A stretch of DNA of 64,000 bases, taken from NCBI RefSeq assembly GCF_000300235.2, contig NZ_CP004388.1:3480001-3544000 (forward strand). The letters are read 5' to 3'. A model generated the notes under the pieces. It had not been told where the DNA came from and did not search any database. It saw only the letters and a list, made by a program, of their open reading frames with translations. Positions 1 to 9,111 of the stretch are shown here, piece after piece. Positions within the stretch are counted from its first letter, which is position 1. Each line of letters opens with the position of its first letter. The DNA comes from Thalassospira xiamenensis M-5 = DSM 17429 (GTDB taxonomy: Bacteria; Pseudomonadota; Alphaproteobacteria; Rhodospirillales; Thalassospiraceae). The translations under genes were made by a program, and so were the position numbers.

Positions 1-54
1 GAAATGGAAAATCGTTTTTGCCCAGCTTGACGAGATTCGATACAGCGACCTTTA

Positions 55-1269
55 TTAGGCGCGCGCACGCCCCAGGGCCAGACGCGCACGGGGCAGATCT
101 TTCGCTGTGGCTTTGCCCAGTACCCGTTCAATTTCAACGGGCGCATCAAGAAAACCTGCCAATCCATACCCTTGAAAGTATGAAACGCCTGCCTGCACAC
201 CGGCTTCGATCTGCGCCACTGTCTCACAGCGGCAGAAAACTATTTTATTGATCAGATCGGGCGAACATTGGTCGAGTGTCTGCCTGATTTCATCGGGTTC
301 GCAATCCGCCACATGCAGTTTGATGAAGTCGGCGATTTCAGTTTCCTTGGCCAGAAGCTGTGTCAACCGCGACAGCGGAACACGATCAAAGGCCAGTCGA
401 ATGCCATGCCTTTGAAAACGTGACAAAATTCCCTGACGGACTTTGGGATTGTTTCGCCACATCAGCAACGGGATTTCCACCGTTAACTTGCGAAGCTGAC
501 GGGATGGAATGGTTTTGATCATTCGCTGAAAATTGGCGCTGACAACAGCCACAGGATTCAGGTTCAGAAACCGCGCGACATCACCCGTATAGTTTTCCTT
601 GGTGACGTAGGATAGAACCCGGTTATCCAGAAGCTCTGTAAAACGCGCGAACATCCATTCATCGTTGAGGATTTCCTTGCCCGAGATTTCTTCCATCGCG
701 GCAATAGAAACCCAGAACTCCTCACCGGCAAGCGCAGGCGTGCTTTCCGGCAGCAATTCCCAGATCAGTTGGCTGCGAATATGCATCGAGATGTCAGCCT
801 GGCCAATGATCCGCTCGATTTCGACAAGTTGCCCAAGCTGGGTGACGTTTTTTGGCGGTGCCAGATAGAAATCAAGGAAGTCTTCGGCATTTTCGCGTGT
901 GATGGCCCGCATATGACCGACACAGCAGAGCGCAAAAGCAGATGCTTCCTCACTAAGATCGAAGACCTTGCAGTCAAGGCCGCCATATCGGCGTGCCAGC
1001 AAAAATGTTCTTACATTTTCGACCAGTTCTTCCATTCGGCTGCGCTGGTCGTTGGGCATCGTCAGGACGAATGTGTGGTCTGATAAAATGCGCGGCGTCA
1101 GGTTTTGCAGACAGCCATATTGAAAGTAGCGGACAAATGAACAAAAAACCGTCCGGCTTCGTGTTGTCGGCACACTTGTAAAATCAAGAACGAACGCGCA
1201 ATGGTCAGGTTTATGAAGGCCGGATTTCTGAATACTGGCGAGCAACTCTTTCGGGACTGTTCTATTCAT
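55..1269 (-). CDS. Degenerate EAL-domain protein
   Basis: The 404-residue soluble protein has a C-terminal half that follows the fold order of an EAL (cyclic-di-GMP phosphodiesterase) domain. LTVEI stands near the EAL position, FDRV replaces the usual DDFG, DFIKLH matches the DYIKID strand, and CRCET...GVSYFQGYGLA matches the closing EGVET...QGY segment. The metal-binding acidic residues are largely missing, so I infer a non-catalytic, possibly c-di-GMP-sensing or regulatory protein. The first 200 residues show no domain I can name. There is no signal peptide or membrane segment. The gene is monocistronic with no close partner. Start chosen at the ATG behind a G-rich stretch. Confidence 0.6.
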   Translation of the reverse strand: MNRTVPKELLASIQKSGLHKPDHCAFVLDFTSVPTTRSRTVFCSFVRYFQYGCLQNLTPRILSDHTFVLTMPNDQRSRMEELVENVRTFLLARRYGGLDCKVFDLSEEASAFALCCVGHMRAITRENAEDFLDFYLAPPKNVTQLGQLVEIERIIGQADISMHIRSQLIWELLPESTPALAGEEFWVSIAAMEEISGKEILNDEWMFARFTELLDNRVLSYVTKENYTGDVARFLNLNPVAVVSANFQRMIKTIPSRQLRKLTVEIPLLMWRNNPKVRQGILSRFQRHGIRLAFDRVPLSRLTQLLAKETEIADFIKLHVADCEPDEIRQTLDQCSPDLINKIVFCRCETVAQIEAGVQAGVSYFQGYGLAGFLDAPVEIERVLGKATAKDLPRARLALGRARA

Positions 1270-1580
1270 CCAAGGACCCCTAACGATGCAACTTCATTGT
1301 ATGTGTCGCTGTTGATCGCGACTTCCTTTAGCGTCCCGGTCTGTGAATTGGATCGTGCTAGGCACGGGTCAAGAGTTATTCTATACTTTAATATAGTACA
1401 TATCTCTACGGAATCTAATGTGCCCATGTCAAGTAATGGTTGACCGGGCACATGACTTTGAATTGACGATCAGTCACTTAAGATTCGTACTCAACTGCCG
1501 CCTGAACCAACACTTTCTTTGATTTCTGTCGACAGACAGCACACGATAGATACTTGGCCGATCACACAGTCAGATAAACC
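1270..1580. other. Intergenic region between two divergent genes
   Basis: This 311-base gap must hold the promoters of the EAL-like gene (leftward) and the SNase-like gene (rightward). An AT-rich patch at 1376-1400 contains a short inverted repeat, CTATA-N6-TATAG (1381-1396), which could be a -10 region or a small operator. I see no further gene or RNA. Confidence 0.4.
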
Positions 1581-2132
1581 ATGAGCCCGATGCATTTCTT
1601 CAAAACCATGCTTGTTCTGGGAACGGTTACGGCCTTGTTCGTCGCGAGTCCGGCACTAGCCGACCCCGATTTCGATGAACTGGTTGGCAAGGCGCGTGCG
1701 GTTGATGGCGACACGCTGGAGTTTGGTTTCAAACGCGTTGATCTTTGGGGGGCGGACGCGCTTGAACGGTTTCAGCGGTGCATCATGAATGGTCAAACCA
1801 CGGCATGCGGTGCGGATGCATGGCAGGTCGTTACCAATTTGATTGCAGCCGGGCCAATTACCTGCAAGGTGCAGGGCAAGAACCGGTACCATCGCAACAT
1901 GGCGATCTGTCGCAATGCCAACGGGATTGATATCGGCCAAAGCATGATTGCACGCGGCATGGCCGTGGCACGGACCGACGAAATGCCATCTTATGCTGCA
2001 GCTGAAAACAGCGCACGCCAAAGTCGTTCAGGGGTATGGGCCGGGCAGTTCATCGACCCGCTGCTGTGGCGACGCGGAGAAAGGTTGCCGGAACATCAAA
2101 CCGAAGTCCGCCGCTGGCAACGTGACGAATAA
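1581..2132 (+). CDS. Secreted SNase-like (thermonuclease family) protein
   Basis: The protein has 183 residues, with an N-terminal signal peptide of about 27 residues ending near SPALA-DP. The mature part follows the staphylococcal-nuclease fold: an opening strand with AVDGDTLEF, then KRVDLWGADALERF where canonical nucleases have R-L-x-G-I-D-x-P-E, a Cys pair, and KNRYHRNMAIC, which aligns with the catalytic second arginine segment. RSRSGVWAGQF-like closing residues also match the family. The canonical D-x-P-E is changed, so activity is uncertain. It is probably a periplasmic or secreted nuclease-like protein. It converges on the EamA gene with a gap of only 9 bases. Confidence 0.7.
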   Translation: MSPMHFFKTMLVLGTVTALFVASPALADPDFDELVGKARAVDGDTLEFGFKRVDLWGADALERFQRCIMNGQTTACGADAWQVVTNLIAAGPITCKVQGKNRYHRNMAICRNANGIDIGQSMIARGMAVARTDEMPSYAAAENSARQSRSGVWAGQFIDPLLWRRGERLPEHQTEVRRWQRDE

Positions 2133-2141
2133 AGGCCGCTG

Positions 2142-3191
2142 TCAGGCGCCTTTGCCAGATGCACCAGCTGCCGGTTCGCCGTCTGTGTCTGTCACGTTGG
2201 CATCCCCCGAACCACGACGACCGGTTGCCGAAAAGAACGGACGGGCCAGTAACCGACCAAGACCGGCCAGTGTCACACCATTCTTGATCGATGCCACACC
2301 AACAATGACGATAGCAAAGCCAAGGGCTTGTGCCGTGGTCAGAACTTCGCCCAGTAGTAGCCAGGCAGCAAAGAATGTCATGGCAGGGCCCGAAAGCGAA
2401 ATCAGTGCTGCCTGTGTCGCCCCGATCCGCCGAATACCTTCAAACAGCAGAAAGAATGGGATCACGGTGCAGAAGATCGAAATGCCCGCGGTCCACAAAA
2501 CTCCATCGACATTCAGATTTAGCGGCTTGGTGACGATCAGTTCATAGATGATCATTGATACACCTGCCATAGTATTGACCATAGCGGCAAAATGCATCGA
2601 CCCAATGACCGAAATCATCCGCTGCCCGAAATAAAGGTAACAGGCATAAGTCAGAGCCGAGGCAAACGCCAAAGAAGCCCCCAGCCAAAGCTGATCTGAA
2701 ACAGCACCGATCCCGTTGGGGGCGAGAACCAGTACCAACCCGATATAAGTGACGACAAAGCAGACAAACTGGCGCAAGGGAGGAAGCCGCCACTTATGCA
2801 GGCATTCAAGGATCAGAACGATGGCCGGGAATGTAAAAAGCACGATCCGCGAGACGGTGACATCAATGACCGACACCGCGGTAAAATCAAACAGGGCAGC
2901 AGCAAAGAACAGCCCGCCATAAAGCGCACCCCAAAGGATATCGACCGGCTTCATCGTGCGTTCGCCCGGCCGGTGTTTGCCAAACAGATAAACACCGATC
3001 CAGAAAAACGGCATCGCGATCAAAAAGCGCAGCAGCAACAAACCATCAACCGTCATGCCGGTGGCATAAACGTATTTCGCCAAAAGCCCCTTCATTGCGA
3101 ATGCCACGGTGGATAGCAATACAAGGGTCAGCGCCGACCCCGACGGCTTTGCCGTGGTGTTGGCTGCAAATGGCGCGGATGGTTTTGTCAT
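2142..3191 (-). CDS. EamA/DMT-family inner-membrane transporter
   Basis: The 349-residue protein has about ten hydrophobic helices arranged as two EamA repeats (about residues 18-160 and 170-310), typical of drug/metabolite exporters of the RhaT/YdcZ/EamA type. The charged C-terminal tail (about 30 residues, G/A/D rich) is longer than usual. The substrate cannot be read from sequence. The start has a good ribosome site (GGAG, about 7 bases upstream). It is transcribed divergently from the LysR-type regulator at 3333, the usual layout of a regulator and its target, so I infer that the LysR protein controls this exporter. Confidence 0.8.
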   Translation of the reverse strand: MTKPSAPFAANTTAKPSGSALTLVLLSTVAFAMKGLLAKYVYATGMTVDGLLLLRFLIAMPFFWIGVYLFGKHRPGERTMKPVDILWGALYGGLFFAAALFDFTAVSVIDVTVSRIVLFTFPAIVLILECLHKWRLPPLRQFVCFVVTYIGLVLVLAPNGIGAVSDQLWLGASLAFASALTYACYLYFGQRMISVIGSMHFAAMVNTMAGVSMIIYELIVTKPLNLNVDGVLWTAGISIFCTVIPFFLLFEGIRRIGATQAALISLSGPAMTFFAAWLLLGEVLTTAQALGFAIVIVGVASIKNGVTLAGLGRLLARPFFSATGRRGSGDANVTDTDGEPAAGASGKGA

Positions 3192-3332
3192 TATTGTCTC
3201 CGGTCTCTCTTGGCCTTAACTATCTGCCGCGCCTAGCCATTATTCAATTCGAATTAAATGTTATCAGATATCAGGATTTGCTATATCTAAAGACACATCA
3301 GCCGGTTCATTTGTGTTTTGGATTGCAGATAA

Positions 3333-4238
3333 ATGGACATCAAACAGCTTCGAAGTTTTGTTCACATTGCCGAACTTGGCAGCCTGTCGCGTGCGGCCGA
3401 CCGGCTGAACCTGTCGCAACCAGCTCTTAGCCGCCAGCTTAACCTTCTGGAAGAGGCACTTGATACCCGCCTGCTGGAACGGACCGGACGTGGGGTCAAA
3501 CTGACCGAAGCCGGTCAGATACTGGCGGAACGGGCACGGGTTATTCTGGGTGATCTCGCAAGGCTGGAGGCCGATCTTTCAGCGCGACGCAGCAAGGTGA
3601 CCGGTCATGTTCATGTCGGTGTGCCGCCCAGTGCGGGGATCGTCATTACCGGCGCACTGGTCGAAGCATTGCGTGAACGCTATCCCGACCTGAACATCTC
3701 GATTGCCGAGGATCTGACAGGTGACGTGCAGGAAGGATTGTTATCAGGGCGGCTTGATATCGGCATCCTGCATGACGGCATGATATCACGCAGCCTGCAT
3801 GCCGAACCATTGTGGCGTGAAGACCTGTTTCTGATTTCCCATCCGTCGCGCGTTGGCGAAGGCGAAACCGAAATTGCCTATGAAGATGTATTGGCCCTAC
3901 CGCTTATCATGCCAACGCCAAAACACGGGTTGCGCGCCAAGATGCAGGAAGCAGCATTCCGTGCCGGTCGTCCCCTGACCCCGGTGGTCGAAGCCGACGC
4001 ATTGCGGGTTCTGGTCGATCTGGTGCATCGCGATCTGGGCCATACGGTTTTGCCGCGAAGCTCGCTTGTGATGGAGCTATCCACCGGACGGCTCAAGGCA
4101 CGTCGGATCGTCAACCCGCAGCTATCGCGCAAGGTGATGTTGTCGTGGCTTCAGGATCGCCCGCTGAGTACCGGGGCCAAGGCCGTACTTGATACGCTGC
4201 GCGATCTGGCGGGCACCATGCCAATGGCGGATAATTAA
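3333..4238 (+). CDS. LysR-family transcriptional regulator
   Basis: The 301-residue protein starts directly with the LysR winged helix-turn-helix (MDIKQLRSFVHIAELGSLSR...AADRLNLSQPALSRQLNLLE, residues 1-60), followed by a periplasmic-binding-like effector domain (about 90-295). The N-terminal region resembles the Cbl/NAC-type branch in style, but the effector is unknown. It is divergent from the EamA transporter with a 141-base shared promoter region containing the AT-rich stretch around 3240-3290, where LysR sites would be expected. A bidirectional terminator follows it. Confidence 0.88.
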   Translation: MDIKQLRSFVHIAELGSLSRAADRLNLSQPALSRQLNLLEEALDTRLLERTGRGVKLTEAGQILAERARVILGDLARLEADLSARRSKVTGHVHVGVPPSAGIVITGALVEALRERYPDLNISIAEDLTGDVQEGLLSGRLDIGILHDGMISRSLHAEPLWREDLFLISHPSRVGEGETEIAYEDVLALPLIMPTPKHGLRAKMQEAAFRAGRPLTPVVEADALRVLVDLVHRDLGHTVLPRSSLVMELSTGRLKARRIVNPQLSRKVMLSWLQDRPLSTGAKAVLDTLRDLAGTMPMADN

Positions 4239-4244
4239 AAAACA

Positions 4245-4275
4245 AAACCCCGGCACGAAGAACGTACCGGGGTTT
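4245..4275. terminator. Bidirectional intrinsic terminator
   Basis: Stem arms AAACCCCGG (4245-4253) and CCGGGGTTT (4267-4275), with a 13-base loop and A/T tracts on both sides. It lies between the convergent lysR and aldo/keto reductase genes. Confidence 0.75.
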
Positions 4276-4296
4276 GCTGGAAGGGCTTTGAGGCGA

Positions 4297-5352
4297 TCAG
4301 ACCGGGGCTTCGGAATCAGATGATTTCTGCCACAGGTTCAGGCCACCATCGGTCGCGTATTTGTCGATTTCAGCCAGTTCCTCGGCACTGAATTCAAGAT
4401 TTTTCAGGGCATCAAGGCTGTTATCAAGCTGTTCGACATGACGCGCCCCAATCAGGGCCGATGTGATTTCCGGGCGACGCAGCACCCAGGCAATCGCCAT
4501 CTGTGCCAATGTCTGGCCGCGGCGTTTGGCGATTTCGTTCAGGGCGCGCACACGGTTCAGGTTGTCTTCGGACAACATGCCGGGCTGGAACGATCCTTCA
4601 AGGGCTGCACGGGAATTTTCCGGCACACCATCCAGGTATTTGTTGGTCAGAAGCCCTTGCGCAAGCGGCGAGAAAGCAATGCAGCCAATGCCAAGTTCGG
4701 ACAGGGTATCAAGCAGACCTTCGGTTTCGACCCAGCGGTTCAGCATCGAATAGGATGGCTGATGAATGACACAGGGCGTGCCCAGATCAGTCAGGATCGC
4801 CTGCGCCTTGCGGGTCATTTCGGCGGAATAGGACGAAATGCCGACATAAAGCGCCTTGCCCGAACGCACGATCTGATCGAGTGCGCCCATGGTTTCGGCA
4901 AGCGGCGTGTTCGGATCAACACGGTGCGAATAGAAAATATCCACGTAATCAAGACCCATGCGCGACAGGCTTTGATCCAGACTTGAAATCAGGTATTTGC
5001 GCGACCCCCATTCGCCGTACGGCCCCGGCCACATGCGATAGCCCGCCTTGGTCGAAATTACCAGTTCGTCGCGATGGAATTTCAGATCCTTTGCCAGTAC
5101 CTTGCCAAAGTTTTCTTCGGCCGATCCGGGGGGCGGACCATAGTTGTTGGCAAGATCGAAATGGATGACACCGCGATCAAAGGCACGCCGGATCATGGCA
5201 CGCTGCGTTTCAAAAACGTCAACACCGCCGAAATTCTGCCAAAGGCCAAGCGTGATCTGCGGCAGCATCAGGCCACTTTTGCCCGAACGGTTATAGGTCG
5301 CATTGTCGTATCGCGCGGGATTGGCATTCCAGCCTTCTTCCACTGACGCCAT
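4297..5352 (-). CDS. Aldo/keto reductase, YghZ/Kv-beta-like
   Basis: The 351-residue protein is an NADPH-dependent aldo/keto reductase of the YghZ (L-glyceraldehyde 3-phosphate reductase) group. Visible motifs are FDLANNYGPPPGSAEENFGK with the catalytic Tyr of D-x-x-x-x-Y, the K of STKAGYRMWPGPYGEWGSRK, HRVD in place of the catalytic His strand, and SALIGARHVEQL for NADP phosphate binding. The length matches the family. The open frame runs about 70 codons further upstream, but I start at the ATG ending at 5352 because GGAGG lies just before it and homology begins near there. A terminator hairpin (5456-5487) separates it from the aminopeptidase gene upstream, so it probably has its own promoter. 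Confidence 0.85.
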   Translation of the reverse strand: MASVEEGWNANPARYDNATYNRSGKSGLMLPQITLGLWQNFGGVDVFETQRAMIRRAFDRGVIHFDLANNYGPPPGSAEENFGKVLAKDLKFHRDELVISTKAGYRMWPGPYGEWGSRKYLISSLDQSLSRMGLDYVDIFYSHRVDPNTPLAETMGALDQIVRSGKALYVGISSYSAEMTRKAQAILTDLGTPCVIHQPSYSMLNRWVETEGLLDTLSELGIGCIAFSPLAQGLLTNKYLDGVPENSRAALEGSFQPGMLSEDNLNRVRALNEIAKRRGQTLAQMAIAWVLRRPEITSALIGARHVEQLDNSLDALKNLEFSAEELAEIDKYATDGGLNLWQKSSDSEAPV

Positions 5353-5455
5353 GTCTTCCTCCTGATTATTTCCTTCTGGGTCATGCCCACAATTGAATCG
5401 ATCCAATGTTTTATTCATAAGGCAAAAAGACCACGCTGTCAGGCGTGTTAAAGTG

Positions 5456-5487
5456 AAAAAACCGCCCCGATATGTCGGGACGGTTTT
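5456..5487 (-). terminator. Intrinsic terminator after the aminopeptidase P gene
   Basis: Read on the minus strand, a stem with arms AACCG(T)CCCGA and TCGGG(G)CGGTT and a 4-base loop is followed by a run of T. It lies 30 bases past the stop of the aminopeptidase gene, and A/T tracts on both sides could make it work in both directions. Confidence 0.7.
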
Positions 5488-5516
5488 GTGATATGCCTTG
5501 ACTTGATAGGGGGAAC

Positions 5517-7541
5517 TTACGCCGCACGTTTCTTGATCGGTGCCGTTGCCTTTTGCAGCCATTCAAGAAGATCTTCGTCAAGATCGTCGGCATACATCGC
5601 ATAGACCTGCGCGTGGTAATCGTTCAGCCACTGCAATTCGTCCTTGGTCATCAGTTCCGGATCAATCAGTTTGCGTTCAATCGGCGAGAAGGTCAGCGTT
5701 TCAAAGCCCAGCATCGGGCGATCCGCCCCGACCGGACCATCAATCTCGACAACCGCTATCAGGTTTTCGATGCGAATGCCGTATTCGCCTTCCTTATAGA
5801 AACCCGGCTCGTTCGACAGGATCATGCCCGGTTTAAGCGCGATCTTGTTCGGGGCCTTGGAAATCCGCTGCGGACCTTCGTGAACACCAAGGTAACTGCC
5901 AACGCCATGCCCGGTACCGTGGTCGAAATCAAGACCGGCTTCCCAAAGCGGCGCACGGGCAAGGGTATCAAGCTGCTGGCCGGTGGTGCCAACCGGGAAA
6001 ATCGCGCGCGCAAGCGCGATATGCCCCTTCAGCACACGGGTGAACCGATCCCGATGTTCCTGGGTCGGCTGTCCGATCACGGTTGTACGGGTGATATCGG
6101 TCGTACCATCCAGATACTGCCCACCACTATCGATCAGGAAAATTTCGCCCGGCGAAAGTTTGCGATTGGTTTCGGGCGTGTTGCGATAATGGCAAAGCGC
6201 ACCGTTCGGGCCGCTGCCCGGAATGGTTTCGAAACTGGTATCGCGGAATAGCGGGTCTTCGGCACGGAGTGCCAGAAGTTTGTCCGCAGCCATGCGTTCA
6301 TCAATACTGCCATCTGACGCGGCTTCTTCAAGCCACGCGAAATAACGAATGATTTTCTCGCCGTCGCGTTTATGCGCCTTGAGCGATCCTTCAAGCTCGA
6401 CCTCGTTCTTGCAGGCCTTGGGCAACGCCACCGGATCACGGCCGATCCGCATGGTTGCACCGGCATCGGCAAGCTTCATGCGCAACCAGTCGGATGCGGT
6501 TGCCTCGTCCAGGCGGACCGACTGATTGCCCAACGCGCCAAGGGCTTCTTCGAGTTCGCCGGGCTGGCGGAGGGTCGCATCGTTTTCAAGCCATTTGACG
6601 GTTTCAGCCGCAAACTTGCGTTCATCCATAAACAGATCAACCGATGCATCGCCATGAATGATGGCATATCCCAACGGCAGCGGAATATGGGGTACATCCC
6701 CCCCCCGGATATTCAGAAGCCAGGCGATGCTGTCAGGCGCTGAAATCACCGCACTGTCGCATTCCAGCTTTTCGAGCATTTCGGCAATCTGTTTGCGTTT
6801 TTCCGCGTTTGATTTACCGGCATGTTCCAGAAGATGCGGGCGCACGGGCGCAACCGGCATGGCGGGCTGTTTATGCCACAGAACATCAATCGGATTGGGT
6901 TCGATTGCGACCAGTTCGGCACCGACACCCTTGCACGCACCGCGCAGATGTTCGGCCTGCTGCACGGTATGCAAATGCGGGTCATAGGCCAGCTTCTGTC
7001 CCGATTTCAGATTGTCGTGGATCCAGCCGACAACCGGCTCATCGACCAGATGACGGTATTCGTAAATGTCACGGTTCACCTGCTGGCGGACCTGAATGGT
7101 GTAACGGCCATCGACAAATACTGCGGCCTTGTCGGCAAGCACCACCGCCGCCCCGGCCGACCCGGTAAAGCCGGTCAGCCACGCCAGACGTTCGGCACAG
7201 GCAGGAACATATTCACCCTGATGTTCATCTGATCGCGGTACGACGAAGCCATCGACACCCTTTGCCGAAAGATATTTGCGAAGGGCTTCAACCCGACCAG
7301 CGGCATCATAGCCATCCTTGGCATACAGAAATTCCGATTTACGTTCATCACGCAATGCCAGCAGGGCCGATTTCAGATCATCGCCAAGCTTGCCACCCAC
7401 CAGATCAAGCCAATCGGTTCGCGTATCGCCATTGGCACTGGCAAGAACACCGTCGATCAGATCGACAATGGCAGTAACGTCCTTGTTAACGCCGTCACGT
7501 TCAAGCATGGCAGCAAGTTGGGTATCGCCGGGAAGGGTCAT
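5517..7541 (-). CDS. pepP: Aminopeptidase P family metallopeptidase (M24B)
   Basis: The 674-residue cytosolic peptidase should remove N-terminal residues from X-Pro peptides. Two creatinase-like N-terminal domains (about residues 75-210 and 230-370) precede the pita-bread catalytic domain (about 380-600). Metal ligands are visible: LIDSGGQYLDGTTDITRT (two Asp), DHGTGHGVGSYLGVHEGP (His) and NEPGFY plus GIRIENL (two Glu). A C-terminal cap of about 60 residues follows, as in the long eukaryote-like PepP form. The first 70 residues are an extra helical segment not found in most homologues. Start set at the ATG ending at 7541, behind GAGGA; an in-frame TTG lies one codon upstream. Confidence 0.9.
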   Translation of the reverse strand: MTLPGDTQLAAMLERDGVNKDVTAIVDLIDGVLASANGDTRTDWLDLVGGKLGDDLKSALLALRDERKSEFLYAKDGYDAAGRVEALRKYLSAKGVDGFVVPRSDEHQGEYVPACAERLAWLTGFTGSAGAAVVLADKAAVFVDGRYTIQVRQQVNRDIYEYRHLVDEPVVGWIHDNLKSGQKLAYDPHLHTVQQAEHLRGACKGVGAELVAIEPNPIDVLWHKQPAMPVAPVRPHLLEHAGKSNAEKRKQIAEMLEKLECDSAVISAPDSIAWLLNIRGGDVPHIPLPLGYAIIHGDASVDLFMDERKFAAETVKWLENDATLRQPGELEEALGALGNQSVRLDEATASDWLRMKLADAGATMRIGRDPVALPKACKNEVELEGSLKAHKRDGEKIIRYFAWLEEAASDGSIDERMAADKLLALRAEDPLFRDTSFETIPGSGPNGALCHYRNTPETNRKLSPGEIFLIDSGGQYLDGTTDITRTTVIGQPTQEHRDRFTRVLKGHIALARAIFPVGTTGQQLDTLARAPLWEAGLDFDHGTGHGVGSYLGVHEGPQRISKAPNKIALKPGMILSNEPGFYKEGEYGIRIENLIAVVEIDGPVGADRPMLGFETLTFSPIERKLIDPELMTKDELQWLNDYHAQVYAMYADDLDEDLLEWLQKATAPIKKRAA

Positions 7542-7817
7542 CAAAATCCTCGTTTCTATGCGTGGGGCAGCATCCGACCAAAGCTATCTAAGGGTTTTCG
7601 CTGATCACTTGCAAGATGGAATGCCATAAAACGCCTTCCTGCGCGTCAGATCAGGTCCGCAATAAACTACACCTGTTCTGGTCCTATACCACCACATGCA
7701 TCATGGGTATGAAAGCCCTGCAAGCTTCGCAATGCAAATTAAGGAAAGTTTAAACTATGACATCCCGGTGACAAAAAGATGACCCGTCGGGACGTCAATT
7801 TGCAGGAGACCAAAACG

Positions 7818-8015
7818 GTGATCCGTTTTCCAATTACTGCCCAAAGCGTTGTTCAATCGCGTCGTCGTCAGACGGCCTATGACGGTCTTGAGCGCCTCAC
7901 CCGTGCGGAAAGAGCCGCGCTCGGCCTTGATACAGGCCCTGCCAATCTGTCAGACGACGCTGAAAGCCACCATCGGGGTCAGACCCTTTCGGTAGCAGCA
8001 ATGGGCAGGGAATAG
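7818..8015 (+). CDS. Small protein of unknown function
   Basis: The small reading frame encodes 65 residues from a GTG preceded by AGGAG at the right distance. An ATG 39 bases upstream (7779) would give 78 residues but has no clear ribosome site. The middle (QTAYDGLERLTRAERAALGL) is basic and helical; the tail is rich in His, Gln and Ser. I do not recognise a family. Two terminator hairpins follow, which supports a real short transcript. Confidence 0.5.
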   Translation: MIRFPITAQSVVQSRRRQTAYDGLERLTRAERAALGLDTGPANLSDDAESHHRGQTLSVAAMGRE

Positions 8016-8062
8016 GGATCAATCCCGCCCGCCTAGGTCTTTGATGCCATAGGACGCCACGC

Positions 8063-8099
8063 AGGATCGAAGGTTCGCGATCCTTGCGGTCTTTTTTTT
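8063..8099 (+). terminator. Intrinsic terminator, first of two in tandem
   Basis: Arms AGGATCG (8063-8069) and CGATCCT (8078-8084), extended by CGC/GCG with a one-base bulge, are followed by eight T residues. It lies about 50 bases after the small gene. Confidence 0.65.
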
Positions 8100-8114
8100 G
8101 TCTTTCCCTCTGAG

Positions 8115-8151
8115 ACGGCCCTGCTACTCCACAGCAGGGCCGTTTCTTTTT
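8115..8151 (+). terminator. Intrinsic terminator, second of two in tandem
   Basis: A perfect 11-bp stem, ACGGCCCTGCT (8115-8125) and AGCAGGGCCGT (8133-8143), with a 7-base loop, is followed by TTTCTTTTT. It insulates the downstream dehydrogenase gene. Confidence 0.85.
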
Positions 8152-8211
8152 GACCCCGGCATAAAACCCGCGCCATAGTGTCGCCCGACATTGATTTTCG
8201 GGGAAACATCC

Positions 8212-8952
8212 ATGACAAAAACCGTCCTGATCACCGGCGGCTCCCGCGGGATTGGCCGTGCCACCGCCATTCTGTGCGCGCAAAACGACTGGAACGTCGC
8301 CATCAGCTATGTCGGTAACAGGGAAAGTGCCGATGAAACCTGCGCGCTGTGTGAACGGGCAGGACGAACCGGCAATGTTTTCGCCCTGAAATGCGACGTG
8401 AAATATGAACAGGACGTTGTTGACCTGTTTCAGGCAACGCTTGACCGGTTCGGCACAATTGATGCGGTTGTCAATAATGCCGGGATCGTTGCCCCCAAAA
8501 GCGATCTGGCGGATATGAGCATCAAACGGATGAAATCGGTGTTTGATACCAATGTTCTGGGGGCCTATATCGTTGCCCGCGAGGCCGCACGTGCTATGTC
8601 AAACAGGGGCGGTTCAATCGTCAATGTATCGTCGATGGCCTCCAAACTCGGATCACCGGGCGAATATGTCGATTACGCCGGGTCCAAAGGTGCGATTGAC
8701 ACCCTGACCATTGGCCTTTCCAAGGAACTTGGTCCCAAAGGCATTCGCGTCAATGCGGTGCGACCGGGCATTATCGATACCGATATTCATGGCAGTGTCG
8801 GCCGCCCGGAACGGGTTGCCGAACTTGGCCCCAACTGCCCGCTTGGGCGCGCGGGCAAGGCAAACGAGGTCGCCAATCTGATCTATTGGCTGCTGTCAGA
8901 TAGTGCATCCTATGTCACCGGATCGCTGATTGACGTGTCGGGCGGGCGATAA
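8212..8952 (+). CDS. Short-chain dehydrogenase/reductase (SDR)
   Basis: The 246-residue classical SDR has the cofactor motif TGGSRGIG near the N-terminus, NNAG in the fourth strand, the catalytic Ser of SSMASKLGSPGEYVDYAGSK with Y-x-x-x-K, and a C-terminal GSLIDVSGGR, as in FabG-type enzymes. Position and motifs predict an NADPH-dependent oxidoreductase; the substrate is unknown. The ATG at 8212 is used because homology starts at MTKTVLITGG; a TTG seven codons upstream is less likely. It stands alone behind the tandem terminators, with no linked pathway genes. Confidence 0.88.
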   Translation: MTKTVLITGGSRGIGRATAILCAQNDWNVAISYVGNRESADETCALCERAGRTGNVFALKCDVKYEQDVVDLFQATLDRFGTIDAVVNNAGIVAPKSDLADMSIKRMKSVFDTNVLGAYIVAREAARAMSNRGGSIVNVSSMASKLGSPGEYVDYAGSKGAIDTLTIGLSKELGPKGIRVNAVRPGIIDTDIHGSVGRPERVAELGPNCPLGRAGKANEVANLIYWLLSDSASYVTGSLIDVSGGR

Positions 8953-9111
8953 GCCCGGTCGCAGACAGCCCTATCACCCCGACAATCACAAAAATGTCCT
9001 GCGGCATTTATGCATGACGGACATTCCGCCAGCCGCGCATTTGCCGATATTAAAAACGCGGCCTGTCGATACAATTCCGGCGTTGTGTTCTTGTTGGAGC
9101 AACGCACATAA

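Noticed and set aside
5353..5562. 70-codon N-terminal extension of the aldo/keto reductase
   Set aside because: It crosses the terminator of the aminopeptidase gene and has no homology; the start with GGAGG at 5352 is better.
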